Made by a program: the position numbers and the translations under genes. The notes beneath the pieces were generated by a model. The model was not told the origin of the DNA, did no database searches, and worked only from the letters and a program-made list of their open reading frames with translations. Below, piece after piece: positions 36,995-46,101 of a DNA stretch of 64,000 nucleotides. Position 1 is the first letter of the stretch. Each line of letters opens with the position of its first letter. The stretch covers positions 124,001 to 188,000 of the forward strand of contig CAXTAK010000002.1 of assembly GCA_964242735.1 (NCBI GenBank), written 5' to 3'. Origin of the DNA: CADCUY01 sp964242735 (GTDB taxonomy: Bacteria; Actinomycetota; Actinomycetes; Actinomycetales; Quadrisphaeraceae).

Positions 36995-37774
36995 TCAGGA
37001 CCCGGTCAGGACCTGCCAGCCGACCCGGGCCACCAGAGCGGCGACGACGACCAGGAACACCACCCGCACGAAGCCGCTGCCCCGGGTGACGGCGGTGCGG
37101 GCCCCGAGGTAGCCGCCCGCGGTGTTCGCCGCCGCCATCGGCAGCCCGACGCTCCACACCACGGCCCCTGCGAGCCCGAACACGACGAGGGCTCCCAGGT
37201 TGGTGGCCGCGTTGACCACCTTCGCGACCGCGCTGGCCGGCAGGAACGCGTAGCCCAGGGCCACGAGGCCCGCGACGAGGAAGCTGCCGGTGCCCGGGCC
37301 CAGGGCCCCGTCGTACGCGCCGACCACCAGGCCGAGCGCCGCGGCGGCACCGACGTGGCGACGCCCCTGCCAGCGCAGCACCGTCACCTCGCTCGGGGCG
37401 CGGCGCACCAGGGTCCACACCGCGACGGCGACCAGCGCCACCAGGACCACGGGACGCAGCGCGGACGCGGGCACCAGGGAGGCCAGCGCAGCGCCTCCGG
37501 CGGCCCCCGCGCCGGCGAGCGCGGCCATGGGCACCGCGGTGCGCCAGTCCATGGGCACCCGCCGGGCGTAGGTGACCGCGCTGGTGGTGGTGCCCGCGAA
37601 CCCGGCGAGCTTGTTCGTGGCGAGCGCCTGCACCGGGCTCAGGCCGGGCACCAGCAGCAGCGCAGGCAGCTGCACCAGTCCGCCGCCACCGACGACGGCG
37701 TCGATCCAGCCCGCCGCGAACGCCGCGAGCAGCAGGAGGGCGAAGGTCTCCCAGCCGAGGGCGCCGAGGTCCAC
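36995..37774 (-). CDS. TSUP family permease (TauE/SafE)
   Basis: The product is 259 residues with eight predicted helices. The family signatures are AGWIDAVVGGGGLVQLPALLL and, halfway, GAYDGALGPGTGSFLVAGLVALGYAFLPASAVAKVVNAATNLGA. Members export sulphite, sulphoacetate or related anions. The exact substrate is not visible. The GTG start is adjacent to the proS stop, so it is co-transcribed with proS. Confidence 0.88.
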   Translation of the reverse strand: MDLGALGWETFALLLLAAFAAGWIDAVVGGGGLVQLPALLLVPGLSPVQALATNKLAGFAGTTTSAVTYARRVPMDWRTAVPMAALAGAGAAGGAALASLVPASALRPVVLVALVAVAVWTLVRRAPSEVTVLRWQGRRHVGAAAALGLVVGAYDGALGPGTGSFLVAGLVALGYAFLPASAVAKVVNAATNLGALVVFGLAGAVVWSVGLPMAAANTAGGYLGARTAVTRGSGFVRVVFLVVVAALVARVGWQVLTGS

Positions 37775-39559
37775 CTAGCTGCGGACGAGCCCGAGCAGGT
37801 GCTCCGCGGCGTCGGCGACCACGACGTCGGTGCGCGCGCCGTCACCGCCGACGGAGCGGTCCCGGACCTCGACGACCCCCTCGCTCAACCGGCGGCCCAC
37901 CGTGACGATGGTGGGCACCCCGAGGAGCTCGGCGTCCTTGAACTTCACCCCGGGGCTGACCCTGGCACGGTCGTCGAGCAGCACCGTCAGGCCCGCGGCG
38001 ACCAGCTCGGCCGCGAGCGCCGCGGAGACCTCGACCACCGCGTCGTCCTTGCCGGCGGCGACGACGTGCACGTCGGCGGGGGCCACCGCGCGCGGCCAGC
38101 GCAGGCCGAGGTCGTCGGCGCCGGACTCGGCCAGGGCGGCGACGGCGCGGGAGATCCCGATGCCGTAGGAGCCCATGGTGACCGTGACGAGCTTGCCGTG
38201 CTGGTCGAGCACCTGGAGGTCCAGGGCGTCGGCGAACCGGCGGCCCAGCTGGAAGATGTGGCCCATCTCCATGCCGCGGGCGAGGACCAGCGGTCCCGAG
38301 CCGTCGGGCGCGGGGTCGCCGGCGCGCACGGTGGCGGCCTCGACGGTTCCGTCGCAGCCCTCCTCGCCGGCGGCGGGGAAGTCGCGGCCGGCCACCAGGC
38401 CGACCACGTGGCGGCCGGCCTCGTCCGCCCCGGTGATCCAGGCGGTGCCGGGCACCACGCGCGGGTCCAGCAGGTACCGGATGCCGCCGGGGCGCTCGCT
38501 GCCCAGGGCGCGGGGGCCGATGTACCCGCGCACCAGGGTCGGGTGCGCGGCGAAGTCGGCGGCCTCGAACGGCTCGACCTCGGCGGGGGCCACGGCGGCC
38601 TCGAGGCGCTTGGGGTCGACGTCGCGGTCCCCGGGCAGGCCGACGACCAGCGGCTCGCGGGACCCGTCGGGGTGGCGCAGGGTCACGACGACGTTCTTGA
38701 GGGTGTCCGCGGCGGTCCACGCGCGGTCCTCGCGGGGGAAGCGCTCGTTCGCGACCGCCACGAGGGAGTCGATGGTGGGGGTGTCGGGGGTGTCGTGCAC
38801 GCGGGCGGGCGGCAGGGCGGCGATCGCCGCGGCGTCCAGCGACGGCGGCGGCGTGGTGGTGACGGCCTCGACGTTCGCGGCGTACCCGCCCTCGGTGCGC
38901 ACGTAGGCGTCCTCGCCGTGCTCGCTGGGGTGCAGGAACTCCTCCGACGCCGACCCGCCCATCGCCCCGGAGACGGCGCTGACGATGACCGTGGGCAGCC
39001 CGAGTCGCTCGAAGATGCGCACGTACGCGGCGCGGTGGCGGGCGTACGCCGCGGCGAGCCCCGCGTCGTCGACGTCGAAGGAGTAGCTGTCCTTCATGAC
39101 GAACTCCCGGGCCCGCAGCAGGCCCGCGCGGGGGCGGGCCTCGTCGCGGTACTTCGTCTGGATCTGGAACAGGGTCAGCGGCAGGTCCTTGTAGCTGCCG
39201 CACACGTCCTTGACCAGGAGGGTGAAGACCTCCTCGTGGGTGGGGGCGAGGAGGTGGTCGGCGCCGCGGCGGTCCTTGAGGCGGAAGATGCCGTCCCCGT
39301 AGTCGGCCCACCGGCCGCTGGCCTCGTACGGCTCGCGGGGCAGCAGCGCGGGGAAGTGCACCTCCTGGGCGCCGATCGCCTCCATCTCCGCGCGGACGAC
39401 GGCCTCGACGCGGCGCAGCACCCGGTGGCCCAGCGGCAGCCACGTGAACCCCCCGGAGGCGACCCGGCGGACGTACCCGGCGCGCAGCAGCAGCTTGTGG
39501 CCGGGCAGCTCGGCCTCGGCGGGGTCCTCGCGCAGGGTCCGCAGGAACAGGGTCGACAT
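37775..39559 (-). CDS. proS: Prolyl-tRNA synthetase (bacterial type with editing domain)
   Basis: The product is 594 residues from the ATG at 39559 (MSTLFLRTLREDPAEAELPGHKLL). Class II motifs appear as GFTWLPLGHRVLRRVE, LLAPTHEEVFTLLVKD and YRDEARPRAGLLRAREFVMKDSYSFD. An inserted YbaK-like editing domain spans about 230-390, and the HisRS-type anticodon-binding domain ends the protein. It charges tRNA-Pro and clears Ala-tRNA-Pro. Confidence 0.97.
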   Translation of the reverse strand: MSTLFLRTLREDPAEAELPGHKLLLRAGYVRRVASGGFTWLPLGHRVLRRVEAVVRAEMEAIGAQEVHFPALLPREPYEASGRWADYGDGIFRLKDRRGADHLLAPTHEEVFTLLVKDVCGSYKDLPLTLFQIQTKYRDEARPRAGLLRAREFVMKDSYSFDVDDAGLAAAYARHRAAYVRIFERLGLPTVIVSAVSGAMGGSASEEFLHPSEHGEDAYVRTEGGYAANVEAVTTTPPPSLDAAAIAALPPARVHDTPDTPTIDSLVAVANERFPREDRAWTAADTLKNVVVTLRHPDGSREPLVVGLPGDRDVDPKRLEAAVAPAEVEPFEAADFAAHPTLVRGYIGPRALGSERPGGIRYLLDPRVVPGTAWITGADEAGRHVVGLVAGRDFPAAGEEGCDGTVEAATVRAGDPAPDGSGPLVLARGMEMGHIFQLGRRFADALDLQVLDQHGKLVTVTMGSYGIGISRAVAALAESGADDLGLRWPRAVAPADVHVVAAGKDDAVVEVSAALAAELVAAGLTVLLDDRARVSPGVKFKDAELLGVPTIVTVGRRLSEGVVEVRDRSVGGDGARTDVVVADAAEHLLGLVRS

Positions 39560-39650
39560 CCGCAGCAGCACGGGGGGTGAGGCTACCGGCGGCGCGCCCC
39601 TGCCAGCTCGGCCTCCCGGCCGCGCCCGCCCACCCGCCCGTCGTGGGCCT

Positions 39651-39716
39651 GCCGAGCATGCAGAACCTCCGCACAGGGCTGGAGGAGCCTCTCAAGGGGC
39701 CTTCGGCATGCTCGGC
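39651..39716. repeat. Palindromic element A, downstream of the DUF559-like gene
   Basis: GCCGAGCATGC (39651-39661) and its perfect complement GCATGCTCGGC (39706-39716) enclose 44 bases with weaker internal pairing (CCTCC with GGAGG). The right arm encodes the last residues (PSMPKAP) of the DUF559-like frame, so the gene stop lies inside the element. The same 11-base core borders element B, about 1 kb away. Confidence 0.85.
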
Positions 39717-40590
39717 CGGCTGGAGCGGTTCGACCGGCGGGCGAGCTCACGGCGACGGCACGCCGAGCGGACCATCAGGGCCACCCACGCGGGGTGGCCC
39801 ACCACGTGCTCCCAGGTGAACCGGAGCACGAGCCAGTCGCGAGCGACGAGCTCGTCGTAGCGGCGGCAGTCCCTGGCGAGGGCGGCACGGTCGCCGTGCC
39901 AGGCGAAGCCGTCCGCCTCGAGCGCGATGCGCCTGCGCGGATCTCCCAGGTCGACGCGGGCGGCGAAACCGCGCGCCCTCAGCCGCAGCTGGGGGATGAA
40001 GCCGCTGGTGCCGCCCTCGAGCACGATCGCGCGCAGTGCCGACTCGAAGGGGTTCGCGGCGCGCCCGTCCGCGGCCTCACCACCCGGAGCACGGTGCTCC
40101 GCCCGGCGCCGCGCAGCGCCCGGGCGGCAGCGAGCAGGTCGGGCGCGGTGGCGACGCCCTGCCGCAGGGCGGAGTCCGCGACGGCGAGCGCCTCCGTGAA
40201 GGGGAGGGTCCGCGCGCAGTCGAGCACCGTCCTCAGCGCGGTGGTCGCCCCCGCGCGCACCTCGTCGTCGCGGAGCGCGGCCCAGTGCGGCACCACGCCG
40301 TCGACTCGCGACTCGCTGCGGCTGCGGGGCATCGTCACGTGCGGGAGCCGTGGCTGGCGCAGCACCTCCAGCGACAGCAGCTCGGCGGCGCTCGTGTGGG
40401 ACGCGACACCGCGCAGGGCGGCCGCCGCCCTGCGCGCCGGCGGTGCACCGGACACGGCGCAGACGCCACGAGCCACCCTCAACAGGCGGCCTGAACGGAC
40501 CGCGTCCTCCCGCTGCGCGCGTGGTGCGCCGGCCAGCTGGGCCGTCGTGGCCGTGCCGCCGAGGGCGGTGACGAGCGCTACGACGTCCAC
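39692..40590 (-). pseudogene. Frameshifted DUF559 / AbiEi-antitoxin-like protein
   Basis: Two overlapping minus-strand frames together make one protein. The first, from about 40590 (VDVVALVTALGGTATTAQLAG, then VARGVCAVSG), has the N-terminal wing found in AbiEi-type antitoxin-domain proteins. The second, from about 40080 to 39692, carries the DUF559 nuclease-like core ADGRAANPFESALRA, IALEADGFAWHGDRAALARDC and DWLVLRFTWEHVVGHP. One missing base around 40075-40084 separates them, because GTGGTGAGGCC would be in frame with one more G. DUF559 is related to the Vsr/restriction-endonuclease fold. It is either a young pseudogene or a sequencing error. Palindromic elements sit at both ends. Confidence 0.8.
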
Positions 40591-40648
40591 CCGGTGCAGC
40601 CTGCTGCCGACCAGCGCCCTGATCCGCGTCGTCCACAAGGCGGTTCGT

Positions 40649-40728
40649 GCACGCCGAGCATGCCGGAGTGCCCCGCAGCGCAGCACGACCGGGCTGCGTC
40701 TCCCAGGACGTCTGCATGCTCGGCGTGC
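40649..40728. repeat. Palindromic element B, upstream of the DUF559-like gene
   Basis: GCACGCCGAGCATGC (40649-40663) and its perfect complement GCATGCTCGGCGTGC (40714-40728) enclose 50 bases, with a smaller hairpin (CGCAGC/GCTGCG) inside. Arms of 15 bases include the same GCCGAGCATGC core as element A. It lies between the GNAT gene stop and the start of the DUF559-like gene. Confidence 0.88.
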
Positions 40729-40740
40729 TCAGAGCCCGGC

Positions 40741-41625
40741 TCAGAACAGGACGGTGGCGAAGGTGCCCACCTGGGTGAAGCCCACGTCCTGGTAGGCGCG
40801 CAGCGCCCGGGTGTTGAAGGCGTTGACGTACAGGCTCGCCGTGCCCAGCCCCGCCCGGCGGGTCGCGGCCACGACCGCCGCCGTCCCGGGGGCCGCGAGG
40901 CCCTGGCCGCGGCGGTCCGGGTGCACCCAGACCCCCTGCACCTGCACGACCCCGGGCGCGACGGCACCCAGCTCGGCCTTGAACACCACCTGCCGCCAGT
41001 CGCGGACCTGCTCGAAGGAGGCGAAGGAGCGTCCCGCGTCGACGAGCTCCTCCACCCGACGCCGGTACGCCGCGCCCCCGTCGCCGCTGACCGGGGAGTA
41101 CCCGACCTCCTCCGTGAACATCGCCACGCACGCCGGCACGAGGGCGTCGAGGTCGGCCCGGGTGCTGGGGCGCACCTGAGGTGAGGGCGCGACGGCGGGC
41201 TCGGCGTCGATGGCGAGCAGCGGCTGGTCCGGGCGCACCTCCCGCGCGGAGCCCCACGAGCCGCTCAGCCGCTCCCACAGGCCCAGGACAGCGTCCGCGG
41301 AACCCACGATCGACGAGCACCGCCGTCCCTGGCGGCGCAGGCGCACCGCGAAGGCCTCGAGGGTGTGCGGCGCGGCCTGCACGGGGACGACGTTGGCGCC
41401 GGCCCAGCACGCCGCGACCAGCTGCCCGCCGTCGTGGTAGCCCCACAGCTGACCGCCCAGGGCCGCGGCGTCGGCGCCGACGGCGGCGACCCGGGAGGAG
41501 ACGAACACGTTCGCGACGCGGTCCCGGTCGCACAGGGCGAGGACGGCGTCGCGGTCGCGGTCGTCCAGCGCGCGCACCGGGGACGCCCCGAACACCCCGG
41601 TCACGGCGGGCACCACTCCGGTCAC
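40741..41625 (-). CDS. GNAT acetyltransferase with N-terminal DUF4081 domain
   Basis: The product is 294 residues. A DUF4081 segment (about 15-130, DRDAVLALCDRDRVANVFVSSRV) precedes a GNAT domain with VQGVWVHPDRRGQGLAAPGTAAVV (acetyl-CoA loop) and LYVNAFNTRALRAYQDVGF. It lies 7 bases after ispG, the same place as Rv2867c in Mycobacterium tuberculosis, so the neighbourhood dxr-rip1-ispG-GNAT is conserved. The acceptor is unknown. Confidence 0.88.
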   Translation of the reverse strand: MTGVVPAVTGVFGASPVRALDDRDRDAVLALCDRDRVANVFVSSRVAAVGADAAALGGQLWGYHDGGQLVAACWAGANVVPVQAAPHTLEAFAVRLRRQGRRCSSIVGSADAVLGLWERLSGSWGSAREVRPDQPLLAIDAEPAVAPSPQVRPSTRADLDALVPACVAMFTEEVGYSPVSGDGGAAYRRRVEELVDAGRSFASFEQVRDWRQVVFKAELGAVAPGVVQVQGVWVHPDRRGQGLAAPGTAAVVAATRRAGLGTASLYVNAFNTRALRAYQDVGFTQVGTFATVLF

Positions 41626-41632
41626 GGGCGGC

Positions 41633-42796
41633 TCAGCTCACCGACACGGTCGGCCCCACGCCGTCGGTCTCACCGGCGGCCGCCATCTGCTCCGCGAGGC
41701 GCTCGGCCTCCTCGATGAGGGTGGCGACGATGTCGTGCTCGGGGACGGTCTTGATGACCTCCCCGCGCACGAAGATCTGTCCCTTGCCGTTGCCGGAGGC
41801 GACCCCGAGGTCGGCCTCGCGAGCCTCGCCGGGACCGTTGACCACGCAGCCCATGACCGCGACCCGCAGGGGGACCGTGAGCCCCTCCAACCCGGCGGTG
41901 ACCTGGTCGGCGAGGCTGTACACGTCGACCTGGGCGCGCCCGCACGAGGGGCAGGAGACGATCTCGAGCTTGCGCGGGCGCAGGTTCAGCGACTGGAGGA
42001 TCTGGTTCCCGACCTTCACCTCCTCGACCGGGGGGGCGGACAGCGACACGCGGATGGTGTCGCCGATGCCCTTGCTCAGCAGCGCCCCGAAGGCGGTCGC
42101 GCTCTTGATGGTGCCCTGGAAGGCGGGGCCGGCCTCGGTCACCCCCAGGTGCAGCGGCCAGTCGCCCCGCTCGGAGAGCATCTCGTAGGCGCGCACCATG
42201 ACGACCGGGTCGTTGTGCTTGACCGAGATCTTGAAGTCGTGGAAGTCGTGCTCCTCGAACAGGGACGCCTCCCACACCGCGGACTCCACCAGGGCCTCGG
42301 GCGTGGCCTTCCCGTGCTTGGCGAGCAGGCGGGGGTCGAGCGAGCCGGCGTTGACCCCGATGCGGATGGACGTGCCGTGGTCCTTCGCGGCGGCGGCGAT
42401 CGCCTTGACCTGGTCGTCGAACTTGCGGATGTTGCCGGGGTTCACCCGCACCGCCGCGCAGCCCGCCTCGATGGCGGTGAACACGTACTTGGGCTGGAAG
42501 TGGATGTCGGCGATCACCGGGATCTGGGACTTCTTCGCGATGATGAAGAGGACGTCCGCGTCGTCCTGGCTGGGGCACGCCACCCGCACGATGTCGCAAC
42601 CGGACGCCGTCAGCTCCGCGATCTGCTGCAGGGTGGCGTTGATGTCGGTGGTGGGGGTGGTGCACATCGACTGCACGCTGACCGGGGCGTCGCCCCCGAC
42701 GTCCACGGAGCCGACCTTGATCTTCCGGGTGGGGCGCCGCGGGGCGAGGACCGGTGGCGGCAGTGCCGGCATGCCCAGGGAGACGGGGACGACCAT
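41633..42796 (-). CDS. ispG: (E)-4-hydroxy-3-methylbut-2-enyl-diphosphate synthase
   Basis: The product is 387 residues. The TIM-barrel part (VGGDAPVSVQSMCTTPTTDINATLQQI, ADIHFQPKYV, RVNPGNI) leads to the iron-sulphur domain with cysteines in SCPSCGRAQVDVY and GCVVNGPGEAREADLG. It reduces MEcPP to HMBPP in the MEP isoprenoid pathway and needs ferredoxin or flavodoxin electrons. With dxr two genes upstream it supplies precursors for carotenoids, hence ultimately for the retinal of the rhodopsin at 59 kb. Confidence 0.97.
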   Translation of the reverse strand: MVVPVSLGMPALPPPVLAPRRPTRKIKVGSVDVGGDAPVSVQSMCTTPTTDINATLQQIAELTASGCDIVRVACPSQDDADVLFIIAKKSQIPVIADIHFQPKYVFTAIEAGCAAVRVNPGNIRKFDDQVKAIAAAAKDHGTSIRIGVNAGSLDPRLLAKHGKATPEALVESAVWEASLFEEHDFHDFKISVKHNDPVVMVRAYEMLSERGDWPLHLGVTEAGPAFQGTIKSATAFGALLSKGIGDTIRVSLSAPPVEEVKVGNQILQSLNLRPRKLEIVSCPSCGRAQVDVYSLADQVTAGLEGLTVPLRVAVMGCVVNGPGEAREADLGVASGNGKGQIFVRGEVIKTVPEHDIVATLIEEAERLAEQMAAAGETDGVGPTVSVS

Positions 42797-42847
42797 GCCC
42801 GCATCATCTCACCCGGCTGCGGCTGCGGGTCTGGGTGCGGTGGCGGG

Positions 42848-44179
42848 TCAGCCGAGCGTGACGGGGTTGACGATGTCGGCGTAGAGCAGCAGCACCGACA
42901 TGACCAGGAACAGCGCGACCACCGCGTAGGTCACCGGCAGCAGCTTCGCCAGGTCGAAGGGCCCGGGGTCGGGCAGGCCGCGTCGGCGGGCCAGCGAGCG
43001 CCGCGCTCCCTCGAACAACGCCCCCGCGACGTGCCCGCCGTCGAGCGGCAGGAGCGGCACGAGGTTGAAGACGAACAGCGCCAGGTTCACCGAGCCGAGG
43101 ATCCCGAGCATGGTGCCGACGCGCTCGGCGGTGGAGGTGAGCAGGTCCGAGGAGGCGACCTCACCGGAGAGGCGGCCGACACCGACGACCCCGATGGGCC
43201 CGTTCGGGTCACGCTCACCACCGCCGAACGCGGCCTGCGCGACGCCCACCATGCGCGCGGGGAGGTTGACGACGATGCCGGCCGTGCGCCACGTCGCGTC
43301 GGCGACGAAGGCGGGCACGGCGCTCAGCGGCTGGCGCTCCAGGGCGGTGCGGGGCCCCGAGGTGACGCCGAGGAAGCCGGCGTCGACGGTGACCACCTGC
43401 CCGGCGGCGTCCAGCACGGGCTGGCCGTCGGCGCCGGTCCGCGCCACGGTGTTCTGGATCGGCGTCACCTGCACGCTCAACCGCTCCCCGTCGCGGTCGA
43501 GGACGATCTCGGTGGGCTGCCCGACCCGGGGGCGCACCAGCTCCCCGACCGACGCCGACCCGGTCACGGCCACCCCGGCGACGGCGACGAGCTCGTCCCC
43601 GGGTCGCACGCCCGCCTCGAAGGCGGGGGTGCGGGGGTCGGTGGGGGTGCACGCCCGGTCGGCACCGCCGGCGGGCACCACGCACTCGCTGACCGAGGAG
43701 ACCACGGCCCCGCCCTGGGCGGTGGGGACGCCGATGCCGCTGAGCATGACCGCGAGCAGCGCTGTGGCCAGGAGCAGGTTCATCAGCGGTCCCCCCAGCA
43801 TGACCACCAGGCGCCGGCGCACGGGCAGGCGGTAGAAGGTGCGGTCCTCCTCGCCGGGCCCGATCTCCTCCGCGGCGGCGCGGCGGGCGTCGTCGCTGAG
43901 CTGCGCGAACCGGCCGGACCCCACCGCCGCCGCGCCCGCGGGCGCGAACATGCCGATCATCCGGATGTACCCGCCCAGGGGCACCGCCTTCAGGCCGTAC
44001 TCGGTCTCCCCCCGGCGCCGGGAGAACAGCGTCGGGCCGAAGCCGATCATGTACTGGGTCACCTTGACGCCGAACCGCTTGGCGGGCACCAGGTGCCCGA
44101 CCTCGTGCAGGGCGATGGACGCCGCCAGGCCGAGCACGAGCACCACCACCCCTACGAGGTAGGCGACCACAGCGCTCAC
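42848..44179 (-). CDS. rip1: Site-2 intramembrane zinc protease (Rip1/RseP type)
   Basis: The product is 443 residues from a GTG at 44179 that overlaps the dxr stop (GTGA). The zinc motif HEVGH is at residues 25-29 in the first helix. A PDZ domain (about 185-260, FEAGVRPGDELVAVAGVAV) lies in the middle, and the second catalytic motif NLVPLLPLDGGHVAGALFE is near the C-terminus. These proteases cut anti-sigma factors or signal-peptide remnants within the membrane. The position between dxr and ispG matches Mycobacterium Rv2869c. Confidence 0.94.
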   Translation of the reverse strand: MSAVVAYLVGVVVLVLGLAASIALHEVGHLVPAKRFGVKVTQYMIGFGPTLFSRRRGETEYGLKAVPLGGYIRMIGMFAPAGAAAVGSGRFAQLSDDARRAAAEEIGPGEEDRTFYRLPVRRRLVVMLGGPLMNLLLATALLAVMLSGIGVPTAQGGAVVSSVSECVVPAGGADRACTPTDPRTPAFEAGVRPGDELVAVAGVAVTGSASVGELVRPRVGQPTEIVLDRDGERLSVQVTPIQNTVARTGADGQPVLDAAGQVVTVDAGFLGVTSGPRTALERQPLSAVPAFVADATWRTAGIVVNLPARMVGVAQAAFGGGERDPNGPIGVVGVGRLSGEVASSDLLTSTAERVGTMLGILGSVNLALFVFNLVPLLPLDGGHVAGALFEGARRSLARRRGLPDPGPFDLAKLLPVTYAVVALFLVMSVLLLYADIVNPVTLG

Positions 44180-45378
44180 CGCGCTCCCCCGGCGCTCATG
44201 ACCTCGTGGGCGCGCCCCCGGGCCCACCGCTCGGCGTCGAGGACGGCGTCGACGGTCAGCGCCCCGCCGCCGACCACGCCCGCGCCCTCGGCGGCCCCCA
44301 GCACCTCCTCCACGGTCCCCAGGATTCCGGGGAAGGGGAGGTGCCCGGCGAGGAACGCGCCGACGGCCTCCTCGTTGGCGGCGTTGAGCACCGCCGGCGC
44401 GGCGCCGCCCCGCGCGGCGGCGGCCCGGCACAGGGCCACCGCGGCGGCGCCGGTCTCGAGGGGCTCGAACGTCCAGGTGTGCGCGGTGGACCAGTCGAGC
44501 CCGTAACCCGCGCGCGGCACCCGCTGCGGCCACGCCAGCCCGAGGGCGATGGGCAGCCGCATGTCCGGGGGGGAGCACTGCGCCAGGGTGGAGCCGTCGG
44601 TGAACTCCACCATCGAGTGCACCACCGACTGCGGGTGCACGACGACGTCGACGCGCTCCAGCGGCAGGCCGAACAGCAGGTGCGCCTCGATGACCTCCAG
44701 GCCCTTGTTGACCAGGGTCGCGGAGTTGGTGGTGATCACCGGGCCCATCGCCCACGTGGGGTGGGCGAGGGCCTGTGCAGGGGTGACGGCGGCGACGGCC
44801 TCGTCCGACCACCCGCGGAAGGGGCCGCCGCTGGCGGTGATGACCAGGCGTCGCACCTCCTCCGGGGCGCCGCCGCGCAGGGCCTGGGCGACCGCGGAGT
44901 GCTCGGAGTCGACCGGCACGAGCTGCCCGGGGGCCGCGGCGGTGGTGACCAGGGCGCCGCCGACCACGAGGGACTCCTTGTTGGCCAGCGCCAGCACCGA
45001 CCCCGCCGCCAGGGCCGCCAGCGTCGGGCGCAGGCCCACCGAGCCGGTCATCGCGTTCAGGACGACGTCGCACGGCTGCGCGGCGACCTCGGTGGCGGCC
45101 TCGGGCCCCACCAGCACCCGGGGGCTCCACCCGCGGCGGCCCGTGGCGGCCGCGGCCGCTGCCAGTGCCTCGTGCAGCGGCTGCTCCGCGTCGGGGCGGG
45201 CCACGGCGACGACGTCCACGCCCAGGGCCGCGGCCTGCGCCGCGAGCGCCCCGACGTCGGCGCCGCCGGCGGCCAGGGCCACCACGCGGAACCGGTCGGG
45301 GGAGGCGGCCGCGACCTCCACGGCCTGGGTGCCCACGCTGCCGGTGGAGCCCAGCAGCACCACCTCGCGGACGCTCAC
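44176..45378 (-). CDS. dxr: 1-deoxy-D-xylulose-5-phosphate reductoisomerase
   Basis: The product is 400 residues. NADPH binding is shown by VVLLGSTGSVGTQAVEV, the metal and substrate site by ALANKESLVVGG, PVDSEHSAVAQAL, ITASGGPFRG and HPTWAMGPVITTNSATLVNKGLEVIEAH. It commits carbon to the MEP isoprenoid pathway. It is the first gene of the dxr-rip1-ispG-GNAT run with overlapping or near-contiguous junctions. Confidence 0.97.
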   Translation of the reverse strand: MSVREVVLLGSTGSVGTQAVEVAAASPDRFRVVALAAGGADVGALAAQAAALGVDVVAVARPDAEQPLHEALAAAAAATGRRGWSPRVLVGPEAATEVAAQPCDVVLNAMTGSVGLRPTLAALAAGSVLALANKESLVVGGALVTTAAAPGQLVPVDSEHSAVAQALRGGAPEEVRRLVITASGGPFRGWSDEAVAAVTPAQALAHPTWAMGPVITTNSATLVNKGLEVIEAHLLFGLPLERVDVVVHPQSVVHSMVEFTDGSTLAQCSPPDMRLPIALGLAWPQRVPRAGYGLDWSTAHTWTFEPLETGAAAVALCRAAAARGGAAPAVLNAANEEAVGAFLAGHLPFPGILGTVEEVLGAAEGAGVVGGGALTVDAVLDAERWARGRAHEVMSAGGAR

Positions 45379-45451
45379 CGCGCCCCGCCCGTCGACCGGT
45401 GCCGCAGCGACCGGTCCCCCGCCGGCCGCGCGATCGGCACGGCGTGCGCGC

Positions 45452-46072
45452 TCAGCGGCTGGCGGCGAACGGCGCCTGGTGCACGTGCAGGCCCCGTTCG
45501 AGGACGTCGGCGACGAAGACCGCGAGGTCGGCCCGGGTCATCTTCGTGGAGCGGGTGGAGACGTGCGGGTCGCTCTCCACGGCACCGGTCGCGGGACCGT
45601 CGCCCAGCCTCGGGGGGCGCACGAAGGTCCACTCCAGGCCGCTGTCGCGGAAGGCGGCCATCTCCCCGGCCTTGTCGGGGACCGCCGAGCCCCCGAGGCG
45701 GCGCAGGAGCGCGGAGATCACCTTGTCGCGGGGGCGCTTGCGGTCACCGGGCGCGTCCACGCCGGCGCCGCTGACCCCGATGAAGCGGCGCACCCCGGCG
45801 GTGGTCATCGCCGTCACCAGGGCAGCGGCGACCCGCCGGTGCAGCTCGGGGTCCTTGCCCGTGGGCCCCAGCGCGGAGACCACGGCGCCCGCGCCGGTCA
45901 CCGCGCGCGCCAGCACCGCCGCGTCCGCGGCGTCCCCGACGACCGGTACCGCCCCGGCGGGGGCGCGGGCGGCGTCGCGGACCACAGCGGTGACCCGGTG
46001 GCCGCGGCGCAGCAGCTCCGCGGTCACCAGCGCACCGGTGCGGCCGGTCGCTCCCAGGACGGTGACCTCCAT
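45452..46072 (-). CDS. NAD(P)-binding atypical short-chain dehydrogenase
   Basis: The product is 206 residues. The start MEVTVLGATGRTGALVTAELL is the GxxGxxG nucleotide loop of the NmrA/BVR-B-like group. RRFIGVSGAGVDAPG and GLEWTFVRPPRLGDGP follow in the places expected for those proteins. Such proteins reduce flavins or quinones or act as redox sensors. It is not clearly in an operon, lying about 70 bases upstream of dxr. Confidence 0.78.
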   Translation of the reverse strand: MEVTVLGATGRTGALVTAELLRRGHRVTAVVRDAARAPAGAVPVVGDAADAAVLARAVTGAGAVVSALGPTGKDPELHRRVAAALVTAMTTAGVRRFIGVSGAGVDAPGDRKRPRDKVISALLRRLGGSAVPDKAGEMAAFRDSGLEWTFVRPPRLGDGPATGAVESDPHVSTRSTKMTRADLAVFVADVLERGLHVHQAPFAASR

Positions 46073-46101
46073 GGGCCGACCGTACCCGGACCGCCGGGAG
46101 G

